Source: Bradyrhizobium sp. G127
Lineage (GTDB): Bacteria; Pseudomonadota; Alphaproteobacteria; Rhizobiales; Xanthobacteraceae
Assembly (NCBI RefSeq): GCF_021502575.1
Contig: NZ_JAKFGN010000002.1
Coordinates: forward strand, 1-64,000
DNA: 64,000 bases
Reading direction: 5' to 3'
The notes under the pieces were generated by a model. The model ran no database searches and was not told the DNA's origin. It was given only the letters and a program-made list of their open reading frames with translations. This document shows, one piece after another, positions 1 through 7,988 of the stretch (positions are counted from its first letter, which is position 1; every line of letters begins with the position of its first letter). A program made the translations under genes and the position numbers.

Positions 1-1
1 C

Positions 2-283
2 ACCGCGTGTGACTCGCTGCTGATCGGCGACAAGTGCGGCGCGCATACCGTGCCGTATATCGAGGCCAAGAATTCCTCGGCGCTGTTCGAGCACGAGGCG
101 ACCACGTCGAAGATCTCCGAGGACATGCTGTTCTACTGCGTGCAGCGCGGCCTGTCGCAGGAGGAAGCGGTGGCGCTGGTCGTCAACGGTTTCGTCAAGG
201 ACGTGCTGCAACAATTACCGATGGAGTTTGCGGTCGAGGCCCAGAAGCTGATCTCGATCTCGCTGGAAGGAAGTGTCGGATGA
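2..283 (+). CDS. sufB: Fe-S cluster scaffold SufB, C-terminal part
   Basis: The reading frame is open from the window edge and encodes the last 93 residues of SufB, the scaffold subunit of the SufBCD complex that builds Fe-S clusters in the cytoplasm. The C-terminal SufB/SufD core is recognisable from 'CDSLLIGDKCGAHT' and 'LSQEEAVALVVNGF'. The gene is cut by the window, not truncated biologically. Its TGA overlaps the sufC ATG as ATGA at 280-283, indicating translational coupling in the suf operon. Identification rests on the conserved SufB tail and the sufC-D-S genes that follow. Confidence 0.95.
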   Translation, partial: TACDSLLIGDKCGAHTVPYIEAKNSSALFEHEATTSKISEDMLFYCVQRGLSQEEAVALVVNGFVKDVLQQLPMEFAVEAQKLISISLEGSVG

Positions 284-1038
284 CCGCGTTGCTCGAAGTC
301 AAAGGCCTTAAGGTTCAGGTGGAAGATAACGAGATCCTGCATGGTCTCGATCTCACCGTGAATCCGGGTGAAGTTCACGCCATCATGGGGCCAAACGGCT
401 CCGGCAAGTCGACTCTGAGTCACGTGATTGCTGGCAAGCCCGGTTATGACGTGACCGCAGGCGAAATTCTGTTCAGAGGTGAAGACCTGCTGGAAATGTC
501 GGCGGACAAGCGCGCCGCCAAGGGCGTGTTCCTGGCGTTCCAGTATCCCGTGGAAATTCCCGGGGTCACCACCATGAACTTCCTGCGCACGGCGCTGAAT
601 TCCCAGCGCAAGGCGCGGGGCGAAGCCGAGTTGCTGGTGCCGGATTTTCTCAAGAAGGTGCGCGAAGTCGCCGGCTCGCTGAACATCCCGATGGATATGC
701 TTAAGCGCGGCGTCAATGTCGGCTTCTCCGGCGGCGAGAAGAAGCGCAACGAAGTACTGCAGATGGCGCTGTTCCAGCCGAGCCTGTGCATTCTCGACGA
801 AATGGATTCCGGCCTCGACATCGACGCATTGCGCGTCGCGGCTGACGGCGTCAACGCGCTGCGCTCGAAGGAGCGCGCGATGGTCGTTATCACGCATTAC
901 CAGCGCTTGCTGAACTACATTGTGCCCGACTTCGTCCATGTCATGTCGAAGGGACGCGTTGTGAAGAGCGGCGGCAAGGATCTGGCGCTGGAGCTGGAGA
1001 AGTCCGGCTATGCCCAGTTCGAAGACAAGGCAGCGTGA
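280..1038 (+). CDS. sufC: Fe-S assembly ATPase SufC
   Basis: This 252-residue ABC-type ATPase powers the SufBCD scaffold and is a cytoplasmic protein, not a transporter. Walker A 'GPNGSGKST' is at residues 37-45, the ABC signature appears as 'FSGGEKKRNE', and Walker B as 'LCILDEMDSGLD', all in the SufC form. The length is normal for the family. The ATG at 280 overlaps the sufB stop; longer upstream readings of this frame run through sufB coding sequence and are rejected. sufD follows with no gap. Confidence 0.97.
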   Translation: MTALLEVKGLKVQVEDNEILHGLDLTVNPGEVHAIMGPNGSGKSTLSHVIAGKPGYDVTAGEILFRGEDLLEMSADKRAAKGVFLAFQYPVEIPGVTTMNFLRTALNSQRKARGEAELLVPDFLKKVREVAGSLNIPMDMLKRGVNVGFSGGEKKRNEVLQMALFQPSLCILDEMDSGLDIDALRVAADGVNALRSKERAMVVITHYQRLLNYIVPDFVHVMSKGRVVKSGGKDLALELEKSGYAQFEDKAA

Positions 1039-2376
1039 GTGAGCATCGTGATGAACGTTGCATTGGCCAAATCGACGACGGGGCAGCCGTTCAACGAGCT
1101 GTTTGCTGCTGCGCGCGGCCGTCTGCCGGGCACGGGGCCGGTCGCTGAACTGCGGCAGAAGGCGTTCGATGATTTCGCGCGTCTTGGTCTGCCGTACCGG
1201 CGCATCGAGGAGTGGAAATATACCGACCTGCGCGCCCTGTTGCGTGAGGTTGCACCGCTTGCGCCCGCGCCGGATCAGGCCGCACTCGCCCGCGCGGCCA
1301 AGGCTGTGAAGCTGCTGGGTATTGAGAATACGCAAAAACTCGTTCTGGTCGACGGCACGTTCGCACCGCAGCTTTCAGACATTGGTTCGTTTCAGGCCGG
1401 CGTCGGCATCCGTACCCTGCGCGAGATCCTTGAAGACAGCAGCAACAAGGCGCGCGGCGATCTGTTGCAAACAAGCATCGCATCTGACGCAATGATTTCG
1501 CTGAATGCAGCGCTCGCGACGGACGGTGTTGTGATCGATATCGCGGAAGGCGTGACGCTCGCAAAGCCGCTTCACATCGTTCATGTGGCCACGAGCACCG
1601 GAACGTCGCTCGTTACGCGCTCTCTGGTGAAAATCGAGAAGGACGCGCGCGTCAATCTCGTAGAGAGCTTCGTTGCCGCTGATGGAACGAAGGCCTACCA
1701 GACCCACGATTCTGTGGTGATCTGGATCGGCGATGGCGCGGAGCTTCAGCACGTCCGCCTGATGGAGGATGCGCTCGACGCTGCCAACATCACGACCGGC
1801 GTTTTCACGATCGGCGCCAAGGCTAAGCTCAACACGTTCAACCTGACCAACGGCGGCAGCGTCAGCCGTTATCAGGGCTTCATCGCGTTTGCGGGCGAGG
1901 ACAGCGAACTCACCACCAATGGCGTCAACCTGCTCGGTGCCCGCCGTCACGGCGACACCACGCTGGTGGTCGATCACGCGGTGCCGAATTGCTCCAGCCG
2001 CGAAGTGTTCCGCGCAGTGCTCGATGATCGGGCTCATTCGGTATTCCAGGGCCGCATCATTGTGCGCCCCGATGCGCAGAAGACCGACGGCAAGATGATG
2101 ACGCGTGCGTTGCTGCTGTCCGACGAGGCTGAAGCTGACAACAAGCCGGAACTCGAGATCTTCGCGGACGACGTGACCTGCGGTCACGGCGCCACCACTG
2201 GCGCGCTCGACGAGAGTCTGTTGTTCTATCTGCGCGCGCGCGGTCTACCCGAAAAGGAAGCTCAGGCACTTCTGATCGCGGCTTTCGTCGGCGAGGCTAT
2301 TGAATCCATCGTTGACGACAACCTACGCGAGTTTGCGGTTGCGGCGGCCGAGCGATGGCTGGCGACGCGAGGCTGA
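1039..2376 (+). CDS. sufD: Fe-S cluster assembly protein SufD
   Basis: SufD pairs with SufB as the beta-helix partner of the SufBC2D scaffold. The protein is up to 445 residues. It carries the N-terminal helical part ('PYRRIEEWKYTDLRALL') and a C-terminal SufBD core with 'CGHGATTGALDESLLFYLRARGL', shown here only to its conserved Cys-Gly-His-Gly. The start is uncertain: GTG at 1039 directly abuts the sufC stop, and an in-frame ATG lies at 1051 (441 residues). It sits between sufC and sufS in the operon. Confidence 0.95.
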   Translation: MSIVMNVALAKSTTGQPFNELFAAARGRLPGTGPVAELRQKAFDDFARLGLPYRRIEEWKYTDLRALLREVAPLAPAPDQAALARAAKAVKLLGIENTQKLVLVDGTFAPQLSDIGSFQAGVGIRTLREILEDSSNKARGDLLQTSIASDAMISLNAALATDGVVIDIAEGVTLAKPLHIVHVATSTGTSLVTRSLVKIEKDARVNLVESFVAADGTKAYQTHDSVVIWIGDGAELQHVRLMEDALDAANITTGVFTIGAKAKLNTFNLTNGGSVSRYQGFIAFAGEDSELTTNGVNLLGARRHGDTTLVVDHAVPNCSSREVFRAVLDDRAHSVFQGRIIVRPDAQKTDGKMMTRALLLSDEAEADNKPELEIFADDVTCGHGATTGALDESLLFYLRARGLPEKEAQALLIAAFVGEAIESIVDDNLREFAVAAAERWLATRG

Positions 2377-2378
2377 CC

Positions 2379-3620
2379 ATGCATCCTGCAGTCGCCAATG
2401 GTTCATACGATGTGGAGCGTGTCCGTCAGGACTTTCCGGCGCTGGCGCTAAAAGTCTATGGCAAGCCTCTGGTCTATCTCGACAACGCGGCCTCAGCGCA
2501 GAAGCCGACCGCCGTGCTCGACCGCATGACGGAGGCCTATAAGTCTGAATACGCCAATGTGCATCGCGGGCTGCATTATCTCGCCAATGCGGCGACGGAT
2601 TCCTATGAGGGCGGCCGTACCAAGGTTGCGCATTTCATCAATGCGATGCGCAATGAGGAGATCATCTTCACCCGCAACGCCACGGAGGCGATCAACCTTG
2701 TTGCGTCGTCCTGGGGCGAGCCGAACCTGAAAGCGGGCGACGAAATCGTGCTCTCGATCATGGAGCACCACTCGAACATCGTGCCGTGGCACTTCCTGCG
2801 CGAACGGCATGGCGTTGTCATCAAGTGGGCTCCGGTCGATGATGAAGGCAATTTCCTGATCGACGAATTCGAGAAATTGCTGACCGCGAAGACCAAACTG
2901 GTCGCCATCACGCAGATGTCCAACGCTCTTGGCACCATCGTCCCGGTCAAGGATGTGGTGAAGATCGCGCATGCGCGCGGCATTCCCGTGCTGGTCGACG
3001 GCAGCCAGGGCGCGGTGCATCTGAACGTCGATGTGCAGGACATCGACTGCGATTTCTATGTCTTCACCGGCCACAAGGTATACGGGCCAACCGGCATCGG
3101 CGTGCTCTACGCTAAGTACGATCATCTGATGGCGATGCGTCCCTATAACGGTGGCGGCGAGATGATTCGCGAGGTCGCGCAGGACTGGGTGACCTACGGC
3201 GATCCGCCGCACAAGTTCGAGGCGGGAACTCCGGCCATCGTCGAGTCGATCGGGCTGGGCGCCGCGATCGATTACGTCAATTCCATCGGCAAGGATCGTA
3301 TCGCCAAGCACGAGAACGATTTGCTGAGCTACGCCACCGAGCGGCTGCGCGAGATCAATTCGCTGCGGATCATCGGCACGGCGAAGGGCAAGGGGCCGGT
3401 GATCTCTTTCGAAATGAAGGGCGCGCACCCGCATGATATCGCGACCGTAATCGACCGGGGCGGCATCGCGGTCCGGGCAGGCACCCATTGCGTGATGCCG
3501 CTTCTGGAACGATTCAACGTGACGGCGACGTGCCGCGCCTCATTCGGCATGTATAATACGCGGGCTGAAGTCGACCAGCTGGCGCAGGCGCTCATCAAGG
3601 CGCGGGAGCTATTCTCATGA
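2379..3620 (+). CDS. sufS: Cysteine desulfurase SufS
   Basis: This is a class V PLP-dependent aminotransferase-fold enzyme that takes sulfur from cysteine for Fe-S assembly. With the ATG at 2379 it has 413 residues. GAGG at 2369-2372 is well spaced for this start, so the ATG at 2355, which lies inside sufD, is rejected. The PLP lysine is K233 in 'TGHKVYG', and the catalytic cysteine is C371 in 'RAGTHCVMPL', the short-loop group II (SufS) form. Its stop overlaps the sufT ATG (ATGA at 3617-3620). Confidence 0.96.
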   Translation: MHPAVANGSYDVERVRQDFPALALKVYGKPLVYLDNAASAQKPTAVLDRMTEAYKSEYANVHRGLHYLANAATDSYEGGRTKVAHFINAMRNEEIIFTRNATEAINLVASSWGEPNLKAGDEIVLSIMEHHSNIVPWHFLRERHGVVIKWAPVDDEGNFLIDEFEKLLTAKTKLVAITQMSNALGTIVPVKDVVKIAHARGIPVLVDGSQGAVHLNVDVQDIDCDFYVFTGHKVYGPTGIGVLYAKYDHLMAMRPYNGGGEMIREVAQDWVTYGDPPHKFEAGTPAIVESIGLGAAIDYVNSIGKDRIAKHENDLLSYATERLREINSLRIIGTAKGKGPVISFEMKGAHPHDIATVIDRGGIAVRAGTHCVMPLLERFNVTATCRASFGMYNTRAEVDQLAQALIKARELFS

Positions 3621-3997
3621 ACGACACCATCCAGGCGACTGAACCGGTCGCCCTGAAATTCGATACTCAGTCGGCCCTTCCTCCCGAGGAAACCGAGCGG
3701 CTCGGCACGGACATCGTCGCAGCTCTCAAGACGGTTTTCGATCCGGAAATTCCGGCTGACATCTATGAGCTCGGCCTGATCTACAAGGTCGACATCAAGG
3801 ACGACCGTTCGGTGGACGTGCAGATGACGTTGACCACGCCGAATTGCCCGGCCGCCGGGGAACTGCCGACTATGGTGGAGAATGCCGTGGCGAGCGTGCC
3901 AGGCGTGGGCCCTGTCAGCGTTGCCGTCGTGTGGGAGCCGACATGGACCCCGGACCGGATGTCCGACGAGGCGCGCCTCGTCCTCAATATGTGGTGA
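3617..3997 (+). CDS. sufT: SUF system DUF59 protein SufT
   Basis: This 126-residue protein has a MIP18/DUF59 domain over about residues 25-110, with 'VFDPEIPADIYELGLIY' and 'TTPNCPAAGELP'. The family acts as an accessory factor in Fe-S maturation or transfer, and the cysteine in 'PNCPA' is the conserved one. The start overlaps the sufS stop, so the two are probably translationally coupled. PaaD at 37.4 kb in this window belongs to the same superfamily, used there for the PaaABC(E) oxygenase. Confidence 0.9.
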   Translation: MNDTIQATEPVALKFDTQSALPPEETERLGTDIVAALKTVFDPEIPADIYELGLIYKVDIKDDRSVDVQMTLTTPNCPAAGELPTMVENAVASVPGVGPVSVAVVWEPTWTPDRMSDEARLVLNMW

Positions 3998-4068
3998 ACT
4001 TGTAGAAATCGATTCGGCATCTCATCTGACACTCAGGGCAGCCTTGAACTGCTACGGGAAGTGACCAA

Positions 4069-4476
4069 ATGACCAACATGACGCCAAATGCATCTACGCC
4101 ATCCAAGCCGAAAGTTCGTCCTCGTCCGCAGGTCATGCGGCTGACGGAGGCTGCGGCTTCGCGCGTCAAGGAATTGTCGTCGCGCGCAGATTCCGAAATC
4201 GTCGGGCTTCGCGTCGGGATCAAGAACGGCGGCTGCGCCGGTCAGTCCTACACCGTCGAGTACGCGCATGAAGTGCGCCCCACCGACGAAGTGGTCGAAG
4301 ACAAGGGCGTGAAGGTTCTGGTCGATCCGAAGGCCGTGCTGTTCCTGCTTGGCACCGAGATGGACTACAAGGCCGACAAGATGCAGGCGCAGTTCATCTT
4401 CAACAATCCCAACCAGGTTAGCGCGTGCGGTTGTGGCGAATCTGTGCAACTGACGCCCGCCAAGATCGACGGCTGA
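4069..4476 (+). CDS. sufA: A-type Fe-S carrier (SufA/IscA family)
   Basis: This 135-residue HesB/IscA-family carrier receives and delivers Fe-S clusters. The three conserved cysteines appear as 'NGGCAGQSY' and the C-terminal 'SACGCGES'. About 30 residues precede the domain, and an alternative start at 4078 would shorten this by three. It is the last gene of the suf run, 71 bases after sufT, so it may have its own ribosome binding site (GGGAAG upstream) while sharing the transcript. The name sufA is from context; a generic iscA name would be equally defensible. Confidence 0.9.
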   Translation: MTNMTPNASTPSKPKVRPRPQVMRLTEAAASRVKELSSRADSEIVGLRVGIKNGGCAGQSYTVEYAHEVRPTDEVVEDKGVKVLVDPKAVLFLLGTEMDYKADKMQAQFIFNNPNQVSACGCGESVQLTPAKIDG

Positions 4477-4501
4477 CCGGTTCAGTCCAGCTTTTTAGTT
4501 T

Positions 4502-4548
4502 CGCGTATTCTGATCGCAAAGCCGGCGCCCACTTTTGCGGAATACGCG
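4502..4548. repeat. Extragenic palindrome, CGCGTATTC type
   Basis: Nine-base perfect arms CGCGTATTC (4502-4510) and GAATACGCG (4540-4548) enclose a second pair, CGCAAA and TTTGCG, around a core containing AAAAGTGG on the minus strand. The core resembles the palindrome at 43812-43855, so both look like one family of short dispersed repeats. This copy ends one base before the ATG of the next gene and therefore occupies its whole leader and ribosome-binding region. Confidence 0.75.
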
Positions 4549-4549
4549 T

Positions 4550-5080
4550 ATGGACCGCGACTATCTCATCGAACTTTTCTCCGACTTCGGTCCCGTCGTG
4601 CTGCGGCGGATGTTCAGTGGCTACGGCATCGTCGCAGACGGCGTGAACTTCGCCATGGCGCTGCGCGCCGCCATCATCTTCAGGGTCGATGATCTGACGG
4701 TTTCTCGCTACGACGCCGAAGACGCGCAGCCGTTTCAGTACGAAACCCGCAACAAGACGATCGTCGTGAAGTCCTACCGGCACCTGCCGGAACGGCTCTA
4801 CGATGATCCCGAAGAATTGGCGGTCTGGGCACGCGAGGCCGTGGAAGCGGCGAAGCGCGCAGCGGCGAAAAAGAAGCCGAAGATGAAGGCGGATAGGCCT
4901 CAATCCAAGGGGCAGAAAGCTGCCTCGGTCAGGGGCATATCCAACAAGGTCAAATCCGGAACGGCCAAAGCCAAAGCTGCCAAGCCAAAGACGATCACAC
5001 CGAAAAGGCGGGCGTCAAAAGCCAGCGGCAGCAAGAAGACAATTCGGAAAAAGAGCCGGACAACGCGTCAGGCGACCTGA
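4550..5080 (+). CDS. TfoX N-terminal domain protein with Lys/Ala-rich tail
   Basis: The ATG at 4550 gives 176 residues. Residues 1-100 form a TfoX N-terminal domain ('FGPVVLRRMFSGYGI', 'YRHLPERLYDDPEEL'), a family related to competence regulators, though single-domain members have no settled function. From about residue 105 the protein becomes a low-complexity Lys/Ala/Arg tail (pI strongly basic) resembling histone H1-like or AlgP-like tails, which suggests nucleic-acid binding by inference. No good ribosome binding site is visible because a palindromic repeat fills the leader. The 3' end overlaps the convergent diguanylate cyclase by 13 bases. Confidence 0.8.
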   Translation: MDRDYLIELFSDFGPVVLRRMFSGYGIVADGVNFAMALRAAIIFRVDDLTVSRYDAEDAQPFQYETRNKTIVVKSYRHLPERLYDDPEELAVWAREAVEAAKRAAAKKKPKMKADRPQSKGQKAASVRGISNKVKSGTAKAKAAKPKTITPKRRASKASGSKKTIRKKSRTTRQAT

Positions 5081-6135
5081 ATGCGGTCGACCGGTGAGAA
5101 CTCCGGATCGGCCTCGCAAATGACGCGGTTGCGGCCGTTGCGTTTTGCGGCATAGAGGCACGCGTCGGCGCGCTCGATCAGCCTGTCGCGATCGTCGCCG
5201 GGTTGCAGCATTGAAACCCCGACGGAAATGGTGACACGGCCGAGAATTTCGCCGGTCGATTTCTTCTTCAACTGCTTCGACATCACGGCCCGGCGGATAT
5301 TGTCTGCCACCGTCAGCGCTTGGCGCAGCGCCGTGTTCGGCAGCACCACGGCGAATTCCTCGCCGCCGTAGCGCGCGGTGATGTCCTGGCCCTTGATCGT
5401 CTGCTTCAGCGAGAGTGCAACAAGGCGAAGCACCTGATCGCCGGTGAGATGACCGTAGTTGTCGTTGAACGATTTGAAATGATCGATGTCGAGCATCAGC
5501 AGGGTCAACGGCTCGCTGCTTTCGGCTGCATGCGCGATCGCTCCATCGATGGCACGATCGAAGAACTTGCGGTTGCCAAGCGAGGTGAGGGGGTCGGTCA
5601 GGCTCTCGTTGCGAATGGCATCGAGACTGTGCTGAAGACTGCTAATCTGCTGCTTGGATGTGGCGAGGCGCGCTTCCAGCGCCTTGTTGGTTTCCTGCAT
5701 CTCCCGCGTCGAGGCCACCAGCGCCTCGACCACGGCCTTAACCTGATCGCGGTCTCTGGCGCTGGAGAGTCTCTGGGTCGCTCCTTCGAGACTCCGCCCG
5801 AATGTGGAAGTCATGCCCAGCGCGTCCGTGATGAGACTCATCACGTCGTCGATTTCGTTGATCACGCGCGTACCGACCGTGTCGATGCGCTCCGTGGTCC
5901 GGTTCTGGGAAAGATAGGTCTCGTAGATCTGTTCGAGATCGCTTTCGGCCAGCTTGCCGTTGCGCGCCAGCGTCTCATTGATGATCTTGTTGAGGGCGGA
6001 GTTGTAGCCCGTCGCGTAGATGTACCATATCTCGTAATTCCGCGGGACGGCGGTTTGCCGCAAAGATCGAATCTGACCCAATGCGACTTCGGCGAACGCC
6101 ATGGTGCGTTCATATTCTTCCAGCAGGCCGATCAC
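5068..6135 (-). CDS. GGDEF diguanylate cyclase
   Basis: This 355-residue protein probably makes cyclic di-GMP. Residues 1-150 form a helical domain without membrane segments, residues about 130-180 look like a coiled coil, and a GGDEF domain covers about 185-345. The catalytic motif GGEEF is at 257-261, with 'LDIDHFKSFND' upstream. The inhibitory-site position five residues before it reads KGQD (248-251) rather than RxxD, so product inhibition may be weak. No EAL domain or transmembrane sensor is present, which makes it a cytoplasmic enzyme. It is convergent with, and overlaps, the TfoX-domain gene. Confidence 0.93.
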   Translation of the reverse strand: MIGLLEEYERTMAFAEVALGQIRSLRQTAVPRNYEIWYIYATGYNSALNKIINETLARNGKLAESDLEQIYETYLSQNRTTERIDTVGTRVINEIDDVMSLITDALGMTSTFGRSLEGATQRLSSARDRDQVKAVVEALVASTREMQETNKALEARLATSKQQISSLQHSLDAIRNESLTDPLTSLGNRKFFDRAIDGAIAHAAESSEPLTLLMLDIDHFKSFNDNYGHLTGDQVLRLVALSLKQTIKGQDITARYGGEEFAVVLPNTALRQALTVADNIRRAVMSKQLKKKSTGEILGRVTISVGVSMLQPGDDRDRLIERADACLYAAKRNGRNRVICEADPEFSPVDRIQVA

Positions 6136-6258
6136 GTTCCGTGCCCTTCAAGCAGGCTTCTGCCTGCCATTTCAGCGAAATAGCTAAAATAATTTGGGGC
6201 ACGTTAAGGGACGAGAATGAACGACCCGTAAACAGGGAACGGGCCGCACAATTGGAGA

Positions 6259-7650
6259 TCAACCGCGGGCGCGAACCGGCCGGAGCAGGAATGCCGGAAG
6301 GTGCGAGTGATCGCCGGGCTCGGTGTGCTGTTCGCGGACGGGCGGCATGGCGCGGCCGATCGAGGGCGCTTGCGGTGCCACCGGCTTCTCGGCAGCTTCG
6401 GGTTTCCGCGGCTTGTTGCGACCACCGCGCGCACGTTGTGCATCGCGGCGGGGCTTGCGCTCTTCCGGCGATCGTTCGGCGTGCGGCTGGCGCGTGGGAA
6501 GCGGCGTTTCTTCATTGCCGGCGACGGGAGTGACCTCGGCGCGGGCGATAGGTTGGCCGATCAGCTTCTCAATGGCGACGACCGACTTTTGATCCGCGGG
6601 GCTGACGATTGAAATCGCGGTCCCAAGGCGTCCGGCACGGCCGGTGCGGCCGATGCGGTGAACGTAGTCATCCGGATGATGGGGAACGTCGAAATTGAAG
6701 ACGTGGCTGACCTCGGGAATGTCGAGGCCGCGGGCTGCGACGTCGGAAGCGACCAGCAGCGGGAGTTCGCCCTTGCGGAATTGATCCAGGGAGGCGGTTC
6801 GCGCCGATTGGTCCATGTCGCCATGCAGAGCGCCAACGCTGAAACCGTGTTTTTGCAGCGATTTATAGACGACCGCGACGTCACGCTTGCGGTTGCAGAA
6901 GATGATCGCGTTCTTGAGATCCTTGGCATCCCGCAGCAACTGCCGGAGCATTTCGCGCTTCTCGTGCGGCTCGCGGCCGACGGCCACTTGCGATTGGGTC
7001 ACGGTGACGGCGGTGGAGGCCGGCTTCGAGACTTCGACCTTGACCGGATTGTGCAGGAAGGTCTCGGTGATGCGGCGGATTTCCGGCGGCATCGTCGCCG
7101 TGAAGAACAGCGTTTGGCGGGTAAACGGAACGAGTTTGCAGATACGTTCGATGTCGGGAATGAAGCCCATGTCGAGCATGCGGTCGGCTTCGTCGATCAC
7201 CAGCAGTTCGACGCCAGTGAGAAGCAATCCGCCGCGCTCGGTGTGATCGAGCAGCCGTCCCGGGGTGGCGATCAGGACGTCGACACCGCGCATCAGCTTG
7301 GTGTCCTGGTCGCCGAACGAGACGCCGCCGATCAGCAGGGCGACATTGAGCTTCTGGCCGGAGCCGTATTTGTCGAAGTTTTCCTTCACCTGGGCTGCTA
7401 GTTCGCGCGTTGGTTCAAGGATGAGGGTGCGCGGCATGCGCGCTCGTGCCCGACCCTTTTCCAGCAGCGTCAGCATGGGAAGCACGAAAGCCGCGGTCTT
7501 GCCGGTGCCGGTCTGGGCGATGCCGAGCACGTCGCGCCGGGCGAGAACGTGAGGGATCGCTTGTTCCTGGATGGGGGTAGGGGTGGTGTAGCCGGTGGCC
7601 GCAACGGCGGCGAGAACCTTGTCGGACAGGCCGAGATTGGAAAAGGACAT
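6259..7650 (-). CDS. rhlE: DEAD-box RNA helicase, RhlE type
   Basis: The protein is 463 residues with the ATG at 7650 ('MSFSNLGLSD'). Longer upstream readings lack helicase similarity and run through the leader. The motifs are in order: Q motif 'PTPIQEQAIP', motif I 'AQTGTGKTA', motif II DEAD, motif III as 'TATMPP', and motif VI 'HRIGRTGRAG'. A basic, Pro/Arg-rich C-terminal tail follows residue 380 and probably binds RNA. Family members act in ribosome maturation and mRNA decay. A sigma70-like promoter can be read about 140 bases upstream of the start, giving a long leader. The RhlE subfamily assignment is from overall form, not a tree. Confidence 0.92.
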   Translation of the reverse strand: MSFSNLGLSDKVLAAVAATGYTTPTPIQEQAIPHVLARRDVLGIAQTGTGKTAAFVLPMLTLLEKGRARARMPRTLILEPTRELAAQVKENFDKYGSGQKLNVALLIGGVSFGDQDTKLMRGVDVLIATPGRLLDHTERGGLLLTGVELLVIDEADRMLDMGFIPDIERICKLVPFTRQTLFFTATMPPEIRRITETFLHNPVKVEVSKPASTAVTVTQSQVAVGREPHEKREMLRQLLRDAKDLKNAIIFCNRKRDVAVVYKSLQKHGFSVGALHGDMDQSARTASLDQFRKGELPLLVASDVAARGLDIPEVSHVFNFDVPHHPDDYVHRIGRTGRAGRLGTAISIVSPADQKSVVAIEKLIGQPIARAEVTPVAGNEETPLPTRQPHAERSPEERKPRRDAQRARGGRNKPRKPEAAEKPVAPQAPSIGRAMPPVREQHTEPGDHSHLPAFLLRPVRARG

Positions 7651-7798
7651 TGAGCCTCGAGTCGAAATCGCCGTTCTGACTCTGGAAATTGCTGTCGCGC
7701 TCACCCCGGAACGGCACGCTTTAAGGGCACGGGGAGGAGAAATTGCCGACGGCTGCTGGCCAGGAGATCGCGTTTCGATTCTGGCCGCGTTGCAGCGG

Positions 7799-7826
7799 AA
7801 CATAGGCCCGATCCCGCGAAAGTCAA
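7799..7826 (-). promoter_or_regulatory. Probable sigma70 promoter for the helicase gene
   Basis: On the minus strand TTGACT (7826-7821) and TATGTT (7804-7799) are separated by 16 bases. The transcript would begin near 7792 and carry a leader of about 140 bases before the ATG at 7650. The rest of the 338-base gap 7651-7988 shows no gene, tRNA or strong hairpin that I can see. Confidence 0.45.
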
Positions 7827-7988
7827 TGAATTTGAGGCATAAACGCAGGAAAAACCTTAATACGACAATAAGTTGAAGGGCTTTTGGCCTGTCGGCGAGG
7901 CCGTGGTGAACCGCCTTCATGTCCCGGACGACTATGACATACTGATCGCCGGGAACCGGGCCTTTGCTCGCTGGCGACCCCGGGGGAC

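Noticed and set aside
2-283. sufB as a pseudogene
   Set aside because: It is only cut by the window edge; the visible frame is intact up to its stop.
133-1335. 400-codon open frame on the minus strand opposite sufC and sufD
   Set aside because: No domain, no ribosome binding site, and it is the reverse of genes with clear motifs. High-GC DNA commonly gives such antisense frames.
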